Shown: positions 12,631 through 24,199 of the stretch, piece by piece | How the letters are laid out: each line of letters begins with the position of its first letter | Position numbering within the stretch: position 1 is the first letter of the stretch | Source: Kingdonia uniflora | Taxonomy: Eukaryota; Streptophyta; Magnoliopsida; Ranunculales; Circaeasteraceae | Assembly: GCA_014058105.1 (NCBI GenBank) | Contig: JACGCM010000325.1 | Span: forward strand, 1-64,000 | Direction: 5' to 3' | DNA: 64,000 bases | Notes under the pieces: generated by a model | What the model was told of the DNA's origin: nothing | Databases searched by the model: none | What the model saw: the letters and a program-made list of their open reading frames with translations, nothing else | Position numbers and translations under genes: made by a program

Positions 12631-13862
12631 TAGGCTGTACTCGGGTCGGTTCAGCCCGGGTCCAGAGGCATTGGCCTGATCTGACCCAACCTCATCGGTT
12701 ACCAAATAGAACTTTGACCCAACCGAACAGGCGCATAACCCGACACCGAACCGAACCGGTTGGTCAATCGGGTCGGGTCCAGAGTTCGGTTTATTAATTT
12801 TTTTGATACAAACCCAGATTGAACCAAATAAGCCCAGATGCAAACCCTAAAGAGGTACCAAAACCATATGAGACTGATGCTCATAACTACATAATGGTTG
12901 CTAACTATTGTATCCCAGCTTCACATTTTCAAGCACTCAGTGAATGAGAAATGATAGAACGAAAGCTTGATCTTGCGGACTTTGCTAGAACTTGGGGTTG
13001 AATAACACATCTACTTGATTGCACTTTTATGCTTCTTTCCAGTCGGATGCTGAAGCTTCTTCATTTCGTTAATTGCGAGCACAGTAAATACTTTCAGCGA
13101 GTACTTTCGATTGACCGCAAATATCAAAGTATAAGTATAATGTATAACCAATTTAAGCCTACCACTCAAAATTGCAATAACAGGCACGATGTTAATCTCA
13201 GAATCAAGTTTATGATTGTCTGTATTGGATCTTGAAAGATAACGCCAAACAAAATTGAAACATACCTTTGATATACCAATATCAAAGTAAAAAGAAATTG
13301 ATTAAGAAAGACAATAATTCAATACTCTTATCACCCATAACTTTGTGCCTACGCTAATTTTCTGATTTTATTGGCCCGTTCCAAAAATTCATTCGTTTTT
13401 AATCTATATGCTTACAGCACTTTGCTAACCTTATCTGAGATAATTTATGTGATGGTACAACACATCATCAAAATTCATCACAAATCACATTATGAAACTT
13501 GCAGAAGAGAAGCACTCGATCTACAGAAGAGCACACTCGACTCGATCTACAAATACATGATGAAATTTTAGAAAGAATAAATGCTTCAAAGAAGTGTGTT
13601 GGTGGGAGAAGGTCGGCTGCTAGATTTGAGAGAGAAAGAGTGAGTTATAAGGGGAGAAGGTTTGCTAGGTTTTTTTGGTCTTAAATATAACAAGGTCGGT
13701 TCGGGTTCAACCACCCGGTTACCGAACTAATATCAAAATCAACCAATGATAATCGGTTTCTATATATTTAATTGAAACCGTCGCCGGTGTGATCAAACCA
13801 GACCAACCTTCGGTTCTGATCTGGTCCGAGTTGACGGTTGGCGGTTTTGATGTACAACCCTA
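12631..13862. mobile_element. Non-autonomous hAT-like element, about 1.2 kb
   Basis: The left end begins TAGGCTGTAC and the right end, read inward, TAGGGTTGTAC. Both ends continue into CGGGTCGG/GGTTCGG-rich sequence (12,640-12,790 and 13,693-13,850), which is typical of many plant hAT-like elements. The flanking 8-mers are ATTCCAGC (12,623-12,630) and ATTCCACA (13,863-13,870), matching at 6 of 8 positions, which fits a mutated 8-bp hAT target duplication. The interior has no transposase; ORFs of about 60-68 codons look spurious. Confidence 0.55.
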
Positions 13863-13870
13863 ATTCCACA

Positions 13871-14922
13871 TAGTTTACCATTTGCAGGCTCTAAACTTTT
13901 AAAGAAACTTTGTACCTAAATAAGCCCAAACTTTACATTCAACGCATTGTTAGGAAATGATCATCTTAGATAGTATAAATAAGAGTAACAACTAAGTAGG
14001 CTCATCTCCAATAGTCGAACAAGTGTGAAAATTTTTCCTAGATCCAGATACAGCTCAGGAGAGCCCACTTGCTAGATACTCAATGATAATGCCAACTTAT
14101 CATATAGCCGCATTGTGTGATTTAAGTGTAACTAACTGATCTCGACACGGTTTAAAATGTGAACTGAGCACTTTCGTTTTTGACACTCCGCAAGCCATCC
14201 CATAACTTGACAACAAAGACTAGATTCAAGATAGCTTCAAGTTGTTTGGATTTTCTTGTGAGTTTGTATCTATCATGTCTGAGGCATGACCTTCTATAAA
14301 TAGCTATCCTCTGGTCCATTTTAAGGGCAATTTTCGAATTAAAGCTTGGGGAGTTTCAGATCTTCATTCTTGAGTACTTTGTAAGTTCACTTTATTTTTA
14401 TTTCATTCCTTTCTTCTTTTCTTAGTTTGATCAGAAGGAGAATCTCTTAAGGTTTTGGCCTAGGGGAAGCTCTACGATGCCATAGCTAAAGACCTTAGTG
14501 CTGAGGACTCTAGGAGACCTGATCTAACTCAGACCTTAGGTATTAGACGATCAGTGAGACCCAATCCTGGCCATTTACTATAAATGCTTAAGTTGAGGAA
14601 CCAATGAATGGATAGTTAGCCAGATACTATTCATGTGAGAAAAAAAGAACAAAATCCCTCAGAAAGAAACTCTATTACTGAACCGATCTAGGTAGTGGTA
14701 AGTCTCTCACCTATTCAGACTCTAAGACGTAGGTGATAATCGAATCATATCACCTTAGTTGCTTAATCAAGAAGATAGGGAGTTATAAATACCAGAATCA
14801 CTTAATGTACTTGATCATAGATTTTGAGTGGAGAGTTCAAAAACATTGAAACACTAGATATGAATATCGTAGGTGCCTACCCTTGGCTATGCCATTTAGT
14901 TTAAGTTTAGTTCACTCTAGTT
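13871..14922 (+). other. Probable old Ty3/gypsy LTR or leader, left part
   Basis: No gene. The sequence continues across the coding-less element inserted at 14,928 into 19,327-19,790, where CTCCCTATGTTCGATACTCTA resembles the leader or LTR end of Athila/Tat-type elements. The gag remnant starts just beyond, so I infer this is the 5' end of that old element. Its LTR boundaries could not be found. Confidence 0.35.
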
Positions 14923-14927
14923 ATAAT

Positions 14928-15733
14928 TGTCACGGCCCAGCCCGGGACAGCCTCTACAGTTCCCGGAGTGCAGCAGAATAAGGGACCGTACGGCGTATAC
15001 GGACACGCGGTCGGCGTGTACCAGCCATCTTCACCGGCGCGGCGCGCCAGTGGCATACAACCCACGGATGCTAGAGCGACATCCGGATAATTCTTGGATA
15101 CGCGGAGGGGTCATCGAAAGTATGATAGTTTATAGGCAACAACGCTGAAGGTTCCCTCATAATCCTTACAGCGTAATCTCTCGCAACGCGCGCGAGGTAC
15201 GGAAAGCACACCTTCCTGTAGCGGATCAGGGTAGCTCAATATGCCGGTTCGACATAAGGGACTCATATCTCAAGGGGCGACGAGCCTGGACTATTTATAT
15301 TGTCCATCTGTAAGGGGCGGTGCGCTCGGAATCCCGCGGGCATAGCGGCGCCATATGAAGCTCTCTTTGGAAAACCAGCCCGCATTGCGAGGCAATGTCC
15401 CCTAGCCATCCCTAGGCCTAGGAGAACTCATAACTATCTCTTGTAGATAGTCCATGAGCCGGGGTCCTTAATGACCAAGCATTAAAGCTCTTTTAGTCAT
15501 GGAGAGGATCAGACCAAGGTTCCTCGTTAATATAGCTACTAAGTGAATAGTCAATTTCCAAAAGGAAACGTTAAAGCATGAGACGAAGCGTACTGGACCT
15601 TTTCGCCCCCATAACTGAATCCGATTGCGACGAAACTTGGCGTGCAGCTATATTAGGATATAAAGAACAAATACATTCGAACAGAACTCAAAACGCTCGG
15701 GTAGATTTGGCCGGCGTTTGGTAGGTCATCACA
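14928..15733 (-). repeat. 3' LTR of the coding-less element
   Basis: On the plus strand it runs TGTCACGGCCC to GGTCATCACA. It pairs with 18,526-19,321. A GC-rich patch lies near 14,985-15,050. Short ORFs inside it (for example 14,927-15,148) are accidental. Confidence 0.85.
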
Positions 15734-15748
15734 CCCTCCCGCACTTAA
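15734..15748 (-). other. Polypurine tract of the coding-less element
   Basis: The minus strand reads AAGTGCGGGAGGG directly before the 3' LTR. This is the expected primer for plus-strand DNA synthesis. It resembles GAGTGGGAGAGAG in the neighbouring chromovirus. Confidence 0.65.
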
Positions 15749-18511
15749 AATAATCTCGACGTCCTCGTCGAGAACCTTCTTCAACACGGCTCTACAAGGA
15801 TTCAATCTTTTGCATCTTCAAGAAACCAACAACTCTCCCGCACTTAGTCCAGAGTACTATATCTTCTTCTGTACTAGCGGATACTGAGCCCAACTGCTAG
15901 TCTCGATGCTGACAACTGTGTCTTCAGAACTGAACCTTAACTCTCTAGCCTTTCCAACTGAAGTGCGTGGTGACTGAGCCTCCATACGAGCTCTGGAGTT
16001 TGCCTTCTCGTCTGGTATATTTTTCGTGGTCTCAAACCTTCTGAAAGATGTATGGGTGGTGCACTCTAGCATCGCGCCCTCTGAAATGTGTTGTATCCTG
16101 CTGCTAAGCGCCTTCTCCCCTGACACAAACTGGAATGTCGCTCTTCTCGACAAACCAAGGGTATCTCCTCCGAACAGCCCGACGAGGATATATGCAATCC
16201 CGTCCAAAAGTGCGCTCACTTCCGAGTCGCACAATGCCTTCGCTGCTCGAGAGTTCAATCTTCTGTAAATCTCGGCTTTAAACTTCACTCTTCATCTTCG
16301 AGTGATAAGGGACAAGTCTGCTAAAACCCAGGGATAAACTCTCCCCACTGCACGGAACATCTGCCACGCACTACACCTGCCTGACTGCCCTTCAACTAAC
16401 TCTGCAAAGGTCTTCAAACCATGTCCGCCCTTCTTACGGAAATCCGGGACACAACATCAAGATGTGGCACTCTAGCCTTACCAGTATAGAACTGAACTGG
16501 TACTCATTGTTCACTTGGGCGGGGGAGGGTAGCTCCTAGAAGGTAGCATACTCTCAACAAGGCACGGGTACTCTGTTCCCTACCGCCAGCTAACAATCGA
16601 GGTCCGCCATAAAGGCGCCCTGTGTGAACTTGCAAAACCCATGAGACATCTATCTGTGCAACAACGTTTCTGCTCTACCACTTCGTAGTAGGCCATCATC
16701 TAACCAGTGTAACGCTAGATGACATCTACACCAAACTTGGCTGCAGGAAGGGTGATCGCAACTCCGGCATCACCAAGGTCTCTCCACTTTGGAGGACTCT
16801 AATCTGCCTCACTCTCTAAGGAGGACTTCTCAATGCCTCTTCTCTGACGAGGACTTAACACTGGCATCTATACTTTCCAAACTCTGGTAGTAATGACCCA
16901 TGCTGGAACCTGCGTACATCTGCGTAACAACTTACAACTCTTTCCACACTCAATAAGCTCGACATCCGCTTCGAGAACAAAACTGTGACATATAACTGAC
17001 GGACTACTGAAGCGTTTCTCCATCTCTTCATCTCTACTCCAACCTGAGTAATTGGGGAACTTGGGAACAAGATACTGTCACTGTACCTATCGCCCTGAGC
17101 TCGTTGGTTTGCCATGTACAACTGCTATCAAACTCGTGGAGACCAACCTTCATACTGTCGCAATCATCTTTAAACTGAAGCGTAGCCATTCTCTGTCTCT
17201 TGAACTAGCTTCAACAAACGCAGCCAACTCTAACCGGTCACTGAGATGTGGTCTTCTAAAAACACTCCATTGATACAAACAAAGGACGAGGCGCGGGTAC
17301 TTTATCCCTGTAGCCAACCACCAAGTGATAAGGAATTGAGAAACTAACATCCAATTCCGCTCAGGATCTTTCATCCTAGAGCAATTTTCCATCTGAGATC
17401 ATGTCTGAGGTAACCCGCACAACTGACTGAAGCTCAACTCTGTTCTTCGACAACCACGTAACTTACTAACCTTCGGAAACGTGAGTCTTCATCCATTTGT
17501 GAGCTTAAAATGACCCAGAACCATCTTGTGGAACAACATGGATCAACACGGCTAGAGCACTCGAACGCCGACAAACCTGAAACTCACTACGGAGCCAGAG
17601 AACAAACATCACTCGGCAACTTGCCTTCTATGAGTGATCAAAGCAGTGTCCTGTGTAACTAGGGACCAACTGCAGGCAAGCGACAACCCATCTTGGAGGT
17701 CGCAGTTCATATCGCGTAACAACGAGAAACTCTGCCCTTGACGTCTACCTGACGATATCATTGTGTGCAAACTCGGGACCCAAACCATGTCTTCATATGT
17801 TACTTCATGCCGCTTCATCTTCGGCTCATGACATTCACCTCCGGAACGTCTCTGTGTCCAACTCAGGACAATCGCAACGAGTATCTCTCAGGATTCTTCA
17901 ATCTTCTGTAGACCCTAAGGAATTCCAGCCAAACCAAGCTTCGCGGCTTCTACACGAAAGTACTCGATAACTGACACTGACCATATCAATCTCTTCTGAG
18001 GGGCATCATCCTTGATCACAAATGTTACTAAACTTCGCAGCGCGGATACGGACCGAATGCGATAACAACCTGCTAGATCGCTCTATTACTATTCTTCATA
18101 GAGCATCAGCAACACTGACCAGGCTTCCAGAGACAACCAACGATATAGATCTTCGCGTCCAACTCAAGTATCAATCCTCCTCTTAGCGTCATTGTCCAAA
18201 GCATACTTAACTTGAGCAATCTCGCGCTCAGATATGGAGCCTTTCTCTCGCGTCTAATATCAACTGACATGTAGGCAACTCACTCTACAAGTGTTCCCAA
18301 CGGTGCTTGGATCATCTGTACGGAGCAACTACAGCTCTGAAGATTACAACTGATAAGTAGGTATCCCGCATTTTCAACTTGGGAACCATCACAAAGATCT
18401 GCTCTAACAAGATCTGATAACTCGGCCCAACTCTAGACCGATTTTGAGAGACGTAGGCACAATCCATCTACGCTCTGCCAACTCAAGAGCTAAGCTTTAC
18501 CAAGTATTCTT
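15749..18511 (-). other. Interior of the coding-less element, no recognised protein
   Basis: The longest open stretch is 143 codons at 15,857-16,288 on the minus strand; its translation shows no protein motif I know. Phrases such as GACGTCCTCGTCGAGAA (15,760) and GACATCCGCTTCGAGAA (16,960) recur, which hints at internal repetition or decayed coding sequence. I see no zinc knuckle, DTG/DSG, YxDD or DDE signature. Confidence 0.6.
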
Positions 18512-18523
18512 GCTCTGATACCA
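18512..18523 (-). other. Primer binding site, tRNA-iMet type
   Basis: The minus strand reads TGGTATCAGAGC, two bases inside the 5' LTR. It is complementary to the 3' end of plant initiator Met tRNA. Confidence 0.85.
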
Positions 18524-18525
18524 TC

Positions 18526-19321
18526 TGTCACGGCCAGCCCGGGAACGCCTCTACAGTTCCCGTGAGTGCAGCGGAATAAGGGACCGTGGCGCGGACACGG
18601 ACGCGCGGGCGGCGGTGTGTACCAGTCATCTCACGGGCGCGGCGCGCCAGTGGCATACAACCCACGGATGCTAGAGCGACATCCAGATAATCCTGGATAC
18701 TTGTGAGGGGTCATCGAATATGTATTCGGTATAGGCAACAACGCTGAAGATTCCCTCAATAATCCCTACAGCGTAATCTCTCGCGACGCGCGCGATGTAC
18801 GGAAAGCACACCTGTCCTGTAGCGGATCAGGGTAGCTCAATATGCCGGTTTCCACATAAGGGACTCATATCTCAAGGGGCGACGAGCCTGGACTATTTAT
18901 ATTGTCCATCTGTAAGGGGCGGTGCGTCTCGGATAACCCGCCATATGAAGCCCTCTTTGGAAAACTGCCCGCATTGCGAGGCAATGTCCCCTAGCCATCC
19001 CAAGGCCTAGGAGAACTCATAACTATCTCTTGTAGATACTCCATTAGTCGGGGTCCTTGATGACCAAGCATTAAAGCTCTTTTAGTCATGGGGAGGATCG
19101 GACCAAGGTTCCTCGTTAATATAGCTACTAAGTGAATAGTCAATTTCCAAAAGGAAACGTTAAAACATGAGACGAAGCGTACTGGACCTTTTCGCCCCCT
19201 TAACTGAATCGATTGGCCGGAAACTTGGCGTGAGCATATATTAGGATATAAAGAACAAATACATTCGAACAGAACTCAAAACGCTCGGGTAGATTTGGCC
19301 GGCGTTCGGTAGGTCGTCACA
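18526..19321 (-). repeat. 5' LTR of the coding-less element
   Basis: It matches 14,928-15,733 with substitutions and small indels; for example it lacks a roughly 10-base piece near 18,935. It ends GGTCGTCACA followed by the ATAAT target duplication. Confidence 0.85.
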
Positions 19322-19789
19322 ATAATTGTAATCAAAACCTAATTCCTCTTAAACTCCTACACTAGTTGGACTATCTCGCACCTCCCTATGTTCGATACTC
19401 TACTTACCTATACTATATATAATCTTTGTATAAGTGGGATTATTGCTATACCCTAGAAAATGACCTATCAATTAGTACTCCGTATTGCATTAGTAGATAG
19501 ACACTAGACATTGCATTAGAAGTATTTGAGTGATGCAATAGTAATTTCTTAGGGTATGTTAGGTTGGAGTCGAGAAAATAAGCGTCTCGACTGTCATGAT
19601 CCACCTCTTAAATGCTTCGAACCATGTTAGAAACCACATAAGTGGGATAGACTTCAGCGAGTATTAGCTATGGAAAATCTCACTAAAGCACTCGTCAAGT
19701 ACTCAAGCCCAATTCTTTAACCTCTAATCCTTCATACGTCACTTTACCCTCACTCCCAGACGGAGAGCAGCAATTTTAGCTTTAGATAG

Positions 19790-21091
19790 GAGTAATAAAC
19801 ACCCTACCTTCCTTTTATGGTAATGACCATGAAGACCCATACCTTCATATTAAAGAGTTCTAAGAAATATATGCCACTTTTCTTTTAAGGACTACTCCAA
19901 GGAGTTAGTCTTTCTTTGCCGCTTCCCTTCTCTCTTAGGAATAAGGCCAAAGTCTGGTTACACTCTCTACCTTCAGTAACCATCAGCACTTAGGAAACAT
20001 TACAAAAGAAATTTTTGAATAAATTCTATCCAATTCATAAAACAAATCGCTTGCGTAATGAAATTCACAAGTTTACTCTGAAGGAAATAAAAAACTTCTA
20101 TAAAAGTTGGGAGCGTTTTAAGAATCTCCTTCTCAGTTGTCCCCATCATAAGTTAGACAAGTGACGATAAACCCATGGCTTCTACAGTTGACTTACACCC
20201 ATTAGCAAGCATAGAGTTGATGCTACCTGTGGAGGATCTATAATGCAAAAATAGTCTGAAGATGCATGGGATATGTTCGAGACTATGGGAGAAAATTCAT
20301 ATGATCAGAACCTCTCTAGCACCACTAGAAAGGAGCCAAAGAAAGCTGACCTTCTTGAACTAGATACAAGAAATGATTTTCTTACTACCGTACACACCCA
20401 GACTGCTATGCTTTAGGAAATGACCAAAACACTCTCTCAAAAGACTCTAGTTGCTCAAGAAACATGCAACTTATGGCCTATCCTTTAACACGCCACAGAG
20501 TTATGCTCTTCCACTCCTTATAAAGATAAACCACAAGAAGAAAGTGTTCGTGCTCTCAATTATAGAGCTCCCAACAATCCTAACTCCTACCAATCAATGT
20601 TTTAACAACAACCCAGTCTTCCTTATAGGACATGGCAACATCAAAGAGGACCTGTAGGAAACTCAAACTACCGCCAACAACATCAAGCACCCCAAGGCCA
20701 TGCTAGTAATCTGCGCACTCCATAATAGCAGTCATTTCAGACCAACGTGAACATAATAAACAATTTAGAACATTCATTCAATCCACAACCCTCTCCCTTA
20801 ATAATCTTGCTCAGCAGTACGGTCGGATAGAGATAACTGGCAAAAATCTTTGGCTAGAGGGAACAAGGAAAGTTCACAAGCCAGCCAGTGACAAACCCAA
20901 AGGGCCAATATGGAATAGATTACACCCAAGCGAACGATACCATAGAACAAAATAGTGTTGTCACTACCCAAAGGTGCAAGATGACTAAAATAAAGCTTAC
21001 ACCCATAGAAAGTGATGCACAGAAGGACAATCTAGAAATGGCCACAATGAGTACAAAACCTGGAATTCCAAATATAAAAACTTTAGCCTCA
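19790..21091 (+). pseudogene. Gag remnant of an old Ty3/gypsy element (Tat/Athila type)
   Basis: Gag is the structural protein of the retrotransposon particle. Readable pieces in order are DPYLHIKEF, KDYSKELVFL, RFPSLL, SWERFKNLLLSCPHH, then VDATCGG and DAWDMFETMGEN. They parallel the plant retrotransposon gag pattern DPNLHLSNF, RLRLFPFSL, AWERFKELLRKCPHH, IDAAAGG and EAYELIEEMASN. Frame changes and stop codons are frequent, and 20,888-21,096 is the last open part. The reading is cut at 21,096 by the chromovirus and resumes at 26,718. Confidence 0.7.
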
Positions 21092-21096
21092 AACCC

Positions 21097-21513
21097 TGAC
21101 ACGGACCAACTTAAACTCAAGCTTGGCACATGCGGCACTCGAGACACCTGTCCCAAGTAAGCCTAATTACTCTTCTCTATCAATTATTTAGCATCACTTA
21201 ATCTCAACGCATCGCATAATCTCAACGCATCACAAACACTGAACAAAGGGTCTTTGAAGGCATCATTTCATTCAAATATCAACAACTATTACAAAGCACT
21301 ATTACAAGCTTAAATTCCTTCTTGGGTGTAAAAGACTAGTCCTCTACATATATATGAAATTGGAAAACAGCTAAGTTCTAAAAGGAAACATCAAAAGTGG
21401 AGACGAAGCGTACTCCCCCATTTTCCTAAGCTAACCTTTACAAAAATAAATGAAAATTTGTACAATGCTCTTTTACAACCTAAGGAACCTATATACAAAG
21501 CCTGGGCGTCACA
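21097..21513 (-). repeat. 3' LTR of the chromovirus
   Basis: On the plus strand it runs TGACACGGACC to GGGCGTCACA. It matches 26,296-26,712 except for about five substitutions. It contains GAGACGAAGCGTACT at 21,400-21,414, shared with the coding-less element. Confidence 0.95.
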
Positions 21514-21528
21514 CTCTCTCCCACTCAA
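21514..21528 (-). other. Polypurine tract of the chromovirus
   Basis: The minus strand reads GAGTGGGAGAGAG directly against the 3' LTR start TGTGACGCC, the expected plus-strand primer position. Confidence 0.75.
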
Positions 21529-22306
21529 TTTGGAGACGCCCTCGTCGACTTTTTCTTCTGCTTCCACATCTGTCTGTTCTCTTTCCTCTCTTGCTTGGAC
21601 TCAGTCTTCCTTAGTCGGACCAGGAGGGGATGAGAATCTTGGTGCTCCCAGCTGGCTTCAGTATCTGGCAGATCCTTCCACTTCACTAGGTACTCATAAA
21701 CTTCCTCTTTGGTGTCCGGATCAACATGGGTGACTCTGTGATCAAGAACGCTCTCTGGAACTTCGCTAGAGCTTACTGGCTTGAGCGGAACATGAGGCCT
21801 GACGGTAGTTCTGCTAGGATCTTCCGTATCTTGGTGGTAAGGCTTTAGAGTACTGGCATGAAATACTGGATGAATGAAGCGAAGGTGGGAAGGTAATTGA
21901 AGCTTGTAGGAAACCTTCCCAACTTTACCAATGATTGGCATCGGACCAATGTACTTGGATACTAGCCCTTGGTGTATTCTGCCACCTCACTGCTTGAGGT
22001 GGGATCTCTTGATCAGAACAAGGTCCCCAACTTGAAAAGAATCCGGTCGTCTCTTCTGGTCGGCCCACTTCTTCATTCTGGCTGACGCTTTCTCTAGAGA
22101 GGCCCGGGCAATATCTGTATTTCTCTGCCATTCTTTTGCAAACTGGTAGGCTCTCGGAACACTTCCTTGTAATCGGCGGTCACTGTGTGCGGCGTGAGGG
22201 GCTGCTGTCCTAACAGTATCTCGGAAGGACTCTTGTTGGTGGAGGAACTCTTCTGCAGATTAAAGCAAAACTGTGCTACATCCAAAGTTCGGCCAGTCCT
22301 TCTTGT
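21525..22306 (-). pseudogene. Integrase C-terminal part and chromodomain of the chromovirus (frameshifted)
   Basis: This continues the integrase beyond the TGA at 22,307. It is readable only by changing frame: DVAQFCFNLQKSSSTNKSPS (from 22,285), then KKWADQKRRPDSFQVGDLVL (frame change near 22,135), a TGA near 21,990, then a GPMPIIGKVGKVSYKL block. The last part, open at 21,525-21,941, is a chromodomain: a hydrophobic start DHRVTHVD, then EYLVKWKDLPDTEASWE, then a basic tail. Chromodomains in these integrases bind modified histone tails and steer integration to heterochromatin. The cluster of lesions over about 300 bp contrasts with the otherwise clean reading frame. Confidence 0.85.
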
Positions 22307-24199
22307 TCACCCTGACAAAGTGCGGAGGTACTCTTCTAACATTGCATTGAAGCGTTCTGTCTGACCATCTGACTGTGGATGGTTACTGGTTGAGAAGTTG
22401 AGAGTGGATCCCAGCAATCTAAATACTTCCCTCCAAAACTTCCCAGTAAATCTCGGATCTCTATCACTGACAATGTCCTTTGGCACGCCCCAATACTTTA
22501 CAACATGCTTCACAAAGAGACGCGCGGTATTCTCTGCCGTACAAACAATTGGAGTCGGAATGAATGTTGCATACTTAGAGAACCGGTCGATGATCACGAG
22601 TATGGAACCATAGCCTTTCGTCTTGGGTAACCCAGAGATAAAGTCCATAGAGACGCTTTCCCAAGGTCTAGTCGGTACGGGAAGTGGTTCCAGCAATCCA
22701 AGTGGCAAATCCCGATCAACTTTGTCTTGCTGGCAAATGTGACAAGTCCGCGTATAATCCATCACTTCATTCTGATCATTTGGCCAATAGTACCCCCTGT
22801 GTAGCAAGGATAGTGTTCTCCGCCAGCCCGGATGGCCTGCCCAAAGAGTATCATGGCACTCCTTGATGAGCTCCCGCCTTAATCCTGCGAACCGAGGAAC
22901 ATAAAGTCGTTGTCCCTTCGTGTATAAAAGACCATCTTCCACCCAGAACCGTCTTGTCTTCCCCTGTTTCACCAAGGTAATCATGGCCTGGGTCTGAGGA
23001 TCCGCCGCTAATCCTTCGCGGATCCTATCATGGAGGGCACTGGTAACATAAGAGTGAGACTGTTCGGCAGCTGTAGAGGTGGCCGCAAGTTCAGCCTTAC
23101 GGCTTAATGCATCCGGCACATTTTTCATCCTCCCTGGCTTGTGCTCGAGATCTAAATCAAACTCGGCTAGAAACTCTTGCCAACGGGCCTGCATCGAGGT
23201 CAACTTCTTCTGTGTAAGGAAATGGCTTGCCGCAAGGTTATCGGTCTTCACCAAAACCTTCATTCCCAACAAATAGTATCGCCATACTCGTAGGCAATGC
23301 ACAATAGCAAGGAGTTCCTTCTGCTGGGATGAATACCTCCTCTCGGTATCGTTCAGCTTCCTGCTTTCGTATGCCTCGGGATGTCCCTCTTGTAACAATA
23401 CTCCACCGATAGCAAAATCAGACGCATCAGTATGTACCTCAAACGGCTTGGTAATATCTGGCAAGGCTAAGACCGGATTGCTAATCACCTCATGCTTCAG
23501 ATCGTCAAATGCTGCTTGACACTTCTCGGACCAAGACCAAGAGAAGTCTTTCTTGAGAAGATCTGTAAGGGGTGCCACGCATTTCGAATACCCTTCAACG
23601 AACTTGCGGTAGTAGTTCACAAGGCCAAGAAAGGAACGCACTTCTGTAACCTCCGTAGGAGCTCTCCACTCCTTAATAGCGCGGACCTTTTCCATATCCA
23701 TCCGGATCTGTCCTCCGCCAATGACATGTCCAAGAAACATAACTTGTTCCTGCGCGAACGAGCATTTCTCCAACTTGACATATAACTGGTTTAGTCGCAA
23801 GACTTGGAATACAAGGCGAAGATGTTTAAGGTGCTCTTCCATAGTGCGGCTGTATATGACAATATCATCCAGGTACGCCACCACAAACTTGTCGATATAT
23901 TTCCGGAAGAGCTCATTCATAAGAGTACAGAAAGTTGCAGGAGCATTGGTCAGGCCGAATGGCATGACAAGAAATTCATATGCCCCATACCGAGTGGAAC
24001 AAGTCGTCTTTGGTTCATCTCCGGCAACGATCCTGACCTGATAGTAACCCGATCTCAAATCAAGTTTAGAGAAGTACTTCGCAGACGTAAGCAGGTCAAA
24101 TAAGTCGGCAATGAGCGGTATGGGATACTTGTTCTTTACCGTTACCTTGTTCAGGGCTCGATAGTCGACACACAATCGCAAGCTTCCATCTTGTTTCTT
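22307..24199 (-). pseudogene. Pol of the chromovirus: RT, RNase H, integrase core
   Basis: About 630 codons stay open after the TAG at 24,200-24,202. RT shows [35 protein letters not shown] and the catalytic YLDD in [12 protein letters not shown]. RNase H follows with [15 protein letters not shown] and TDNLAASHF. Integrase has the HHCC zinc finger (H-x3-GHPG then CHICQQ) and the DDE core: D in [12 protein letters not shown] in [10 protein letters not shown] in [20 protein letters not shown]. The reading stops at a TGA (22,307) caused by a frame change. RT copies the element RNA, RNase H removes it, and integrase joins the DNA to the chromosome. Confidence 0.95.

Larger units (their letters stand above)
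14928..19321 (-). mobile_element. Coding-less LTR retrotransposon (non-autonomous, chromovirus-like ends), 4.4 kb
   Basis: Two LTRs of about 800 bp (14,928-15,733 and 18,526-19,321) flank a 2.8 kb interior. Perfect 5-bp target duplications ATAAT lie at 14,923-14,927 and 19,322-19,326. A tRNA-iMet primer site and a purine tract lie inside the LTRs and set the minus-strand orientation. No gag, RT or integrase motif is visible in any frame, so it must have moved using proteins of another element. The LTRs look roughly 93-95% alike with several indels, older than the chromovirus next to it. The termini and an LTR module match that chromovirus. It falls between the usual TRIM and LARD size classes. 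Confidence 0.85.

Noticed and set aside
14927..15148. 73-codon plus-strand ORF (and its counterpart at 18,795-19,010)
   Set aside because: They lie in the LTRs of the coding-less element; the reading is not preserved between the two LTR copies.
15857..16288. 143-codon ORF in the coding-less element as a real gene
   Set aside because: No motif, no start context and no conserved neighbour; kept only as a remark in the interior entry.
22398..24103. Several 60-106 codon plus-strand ORFs over the chromovirus
   Set aside because: They are shadows of the minus-strand pol frame and show no domain.
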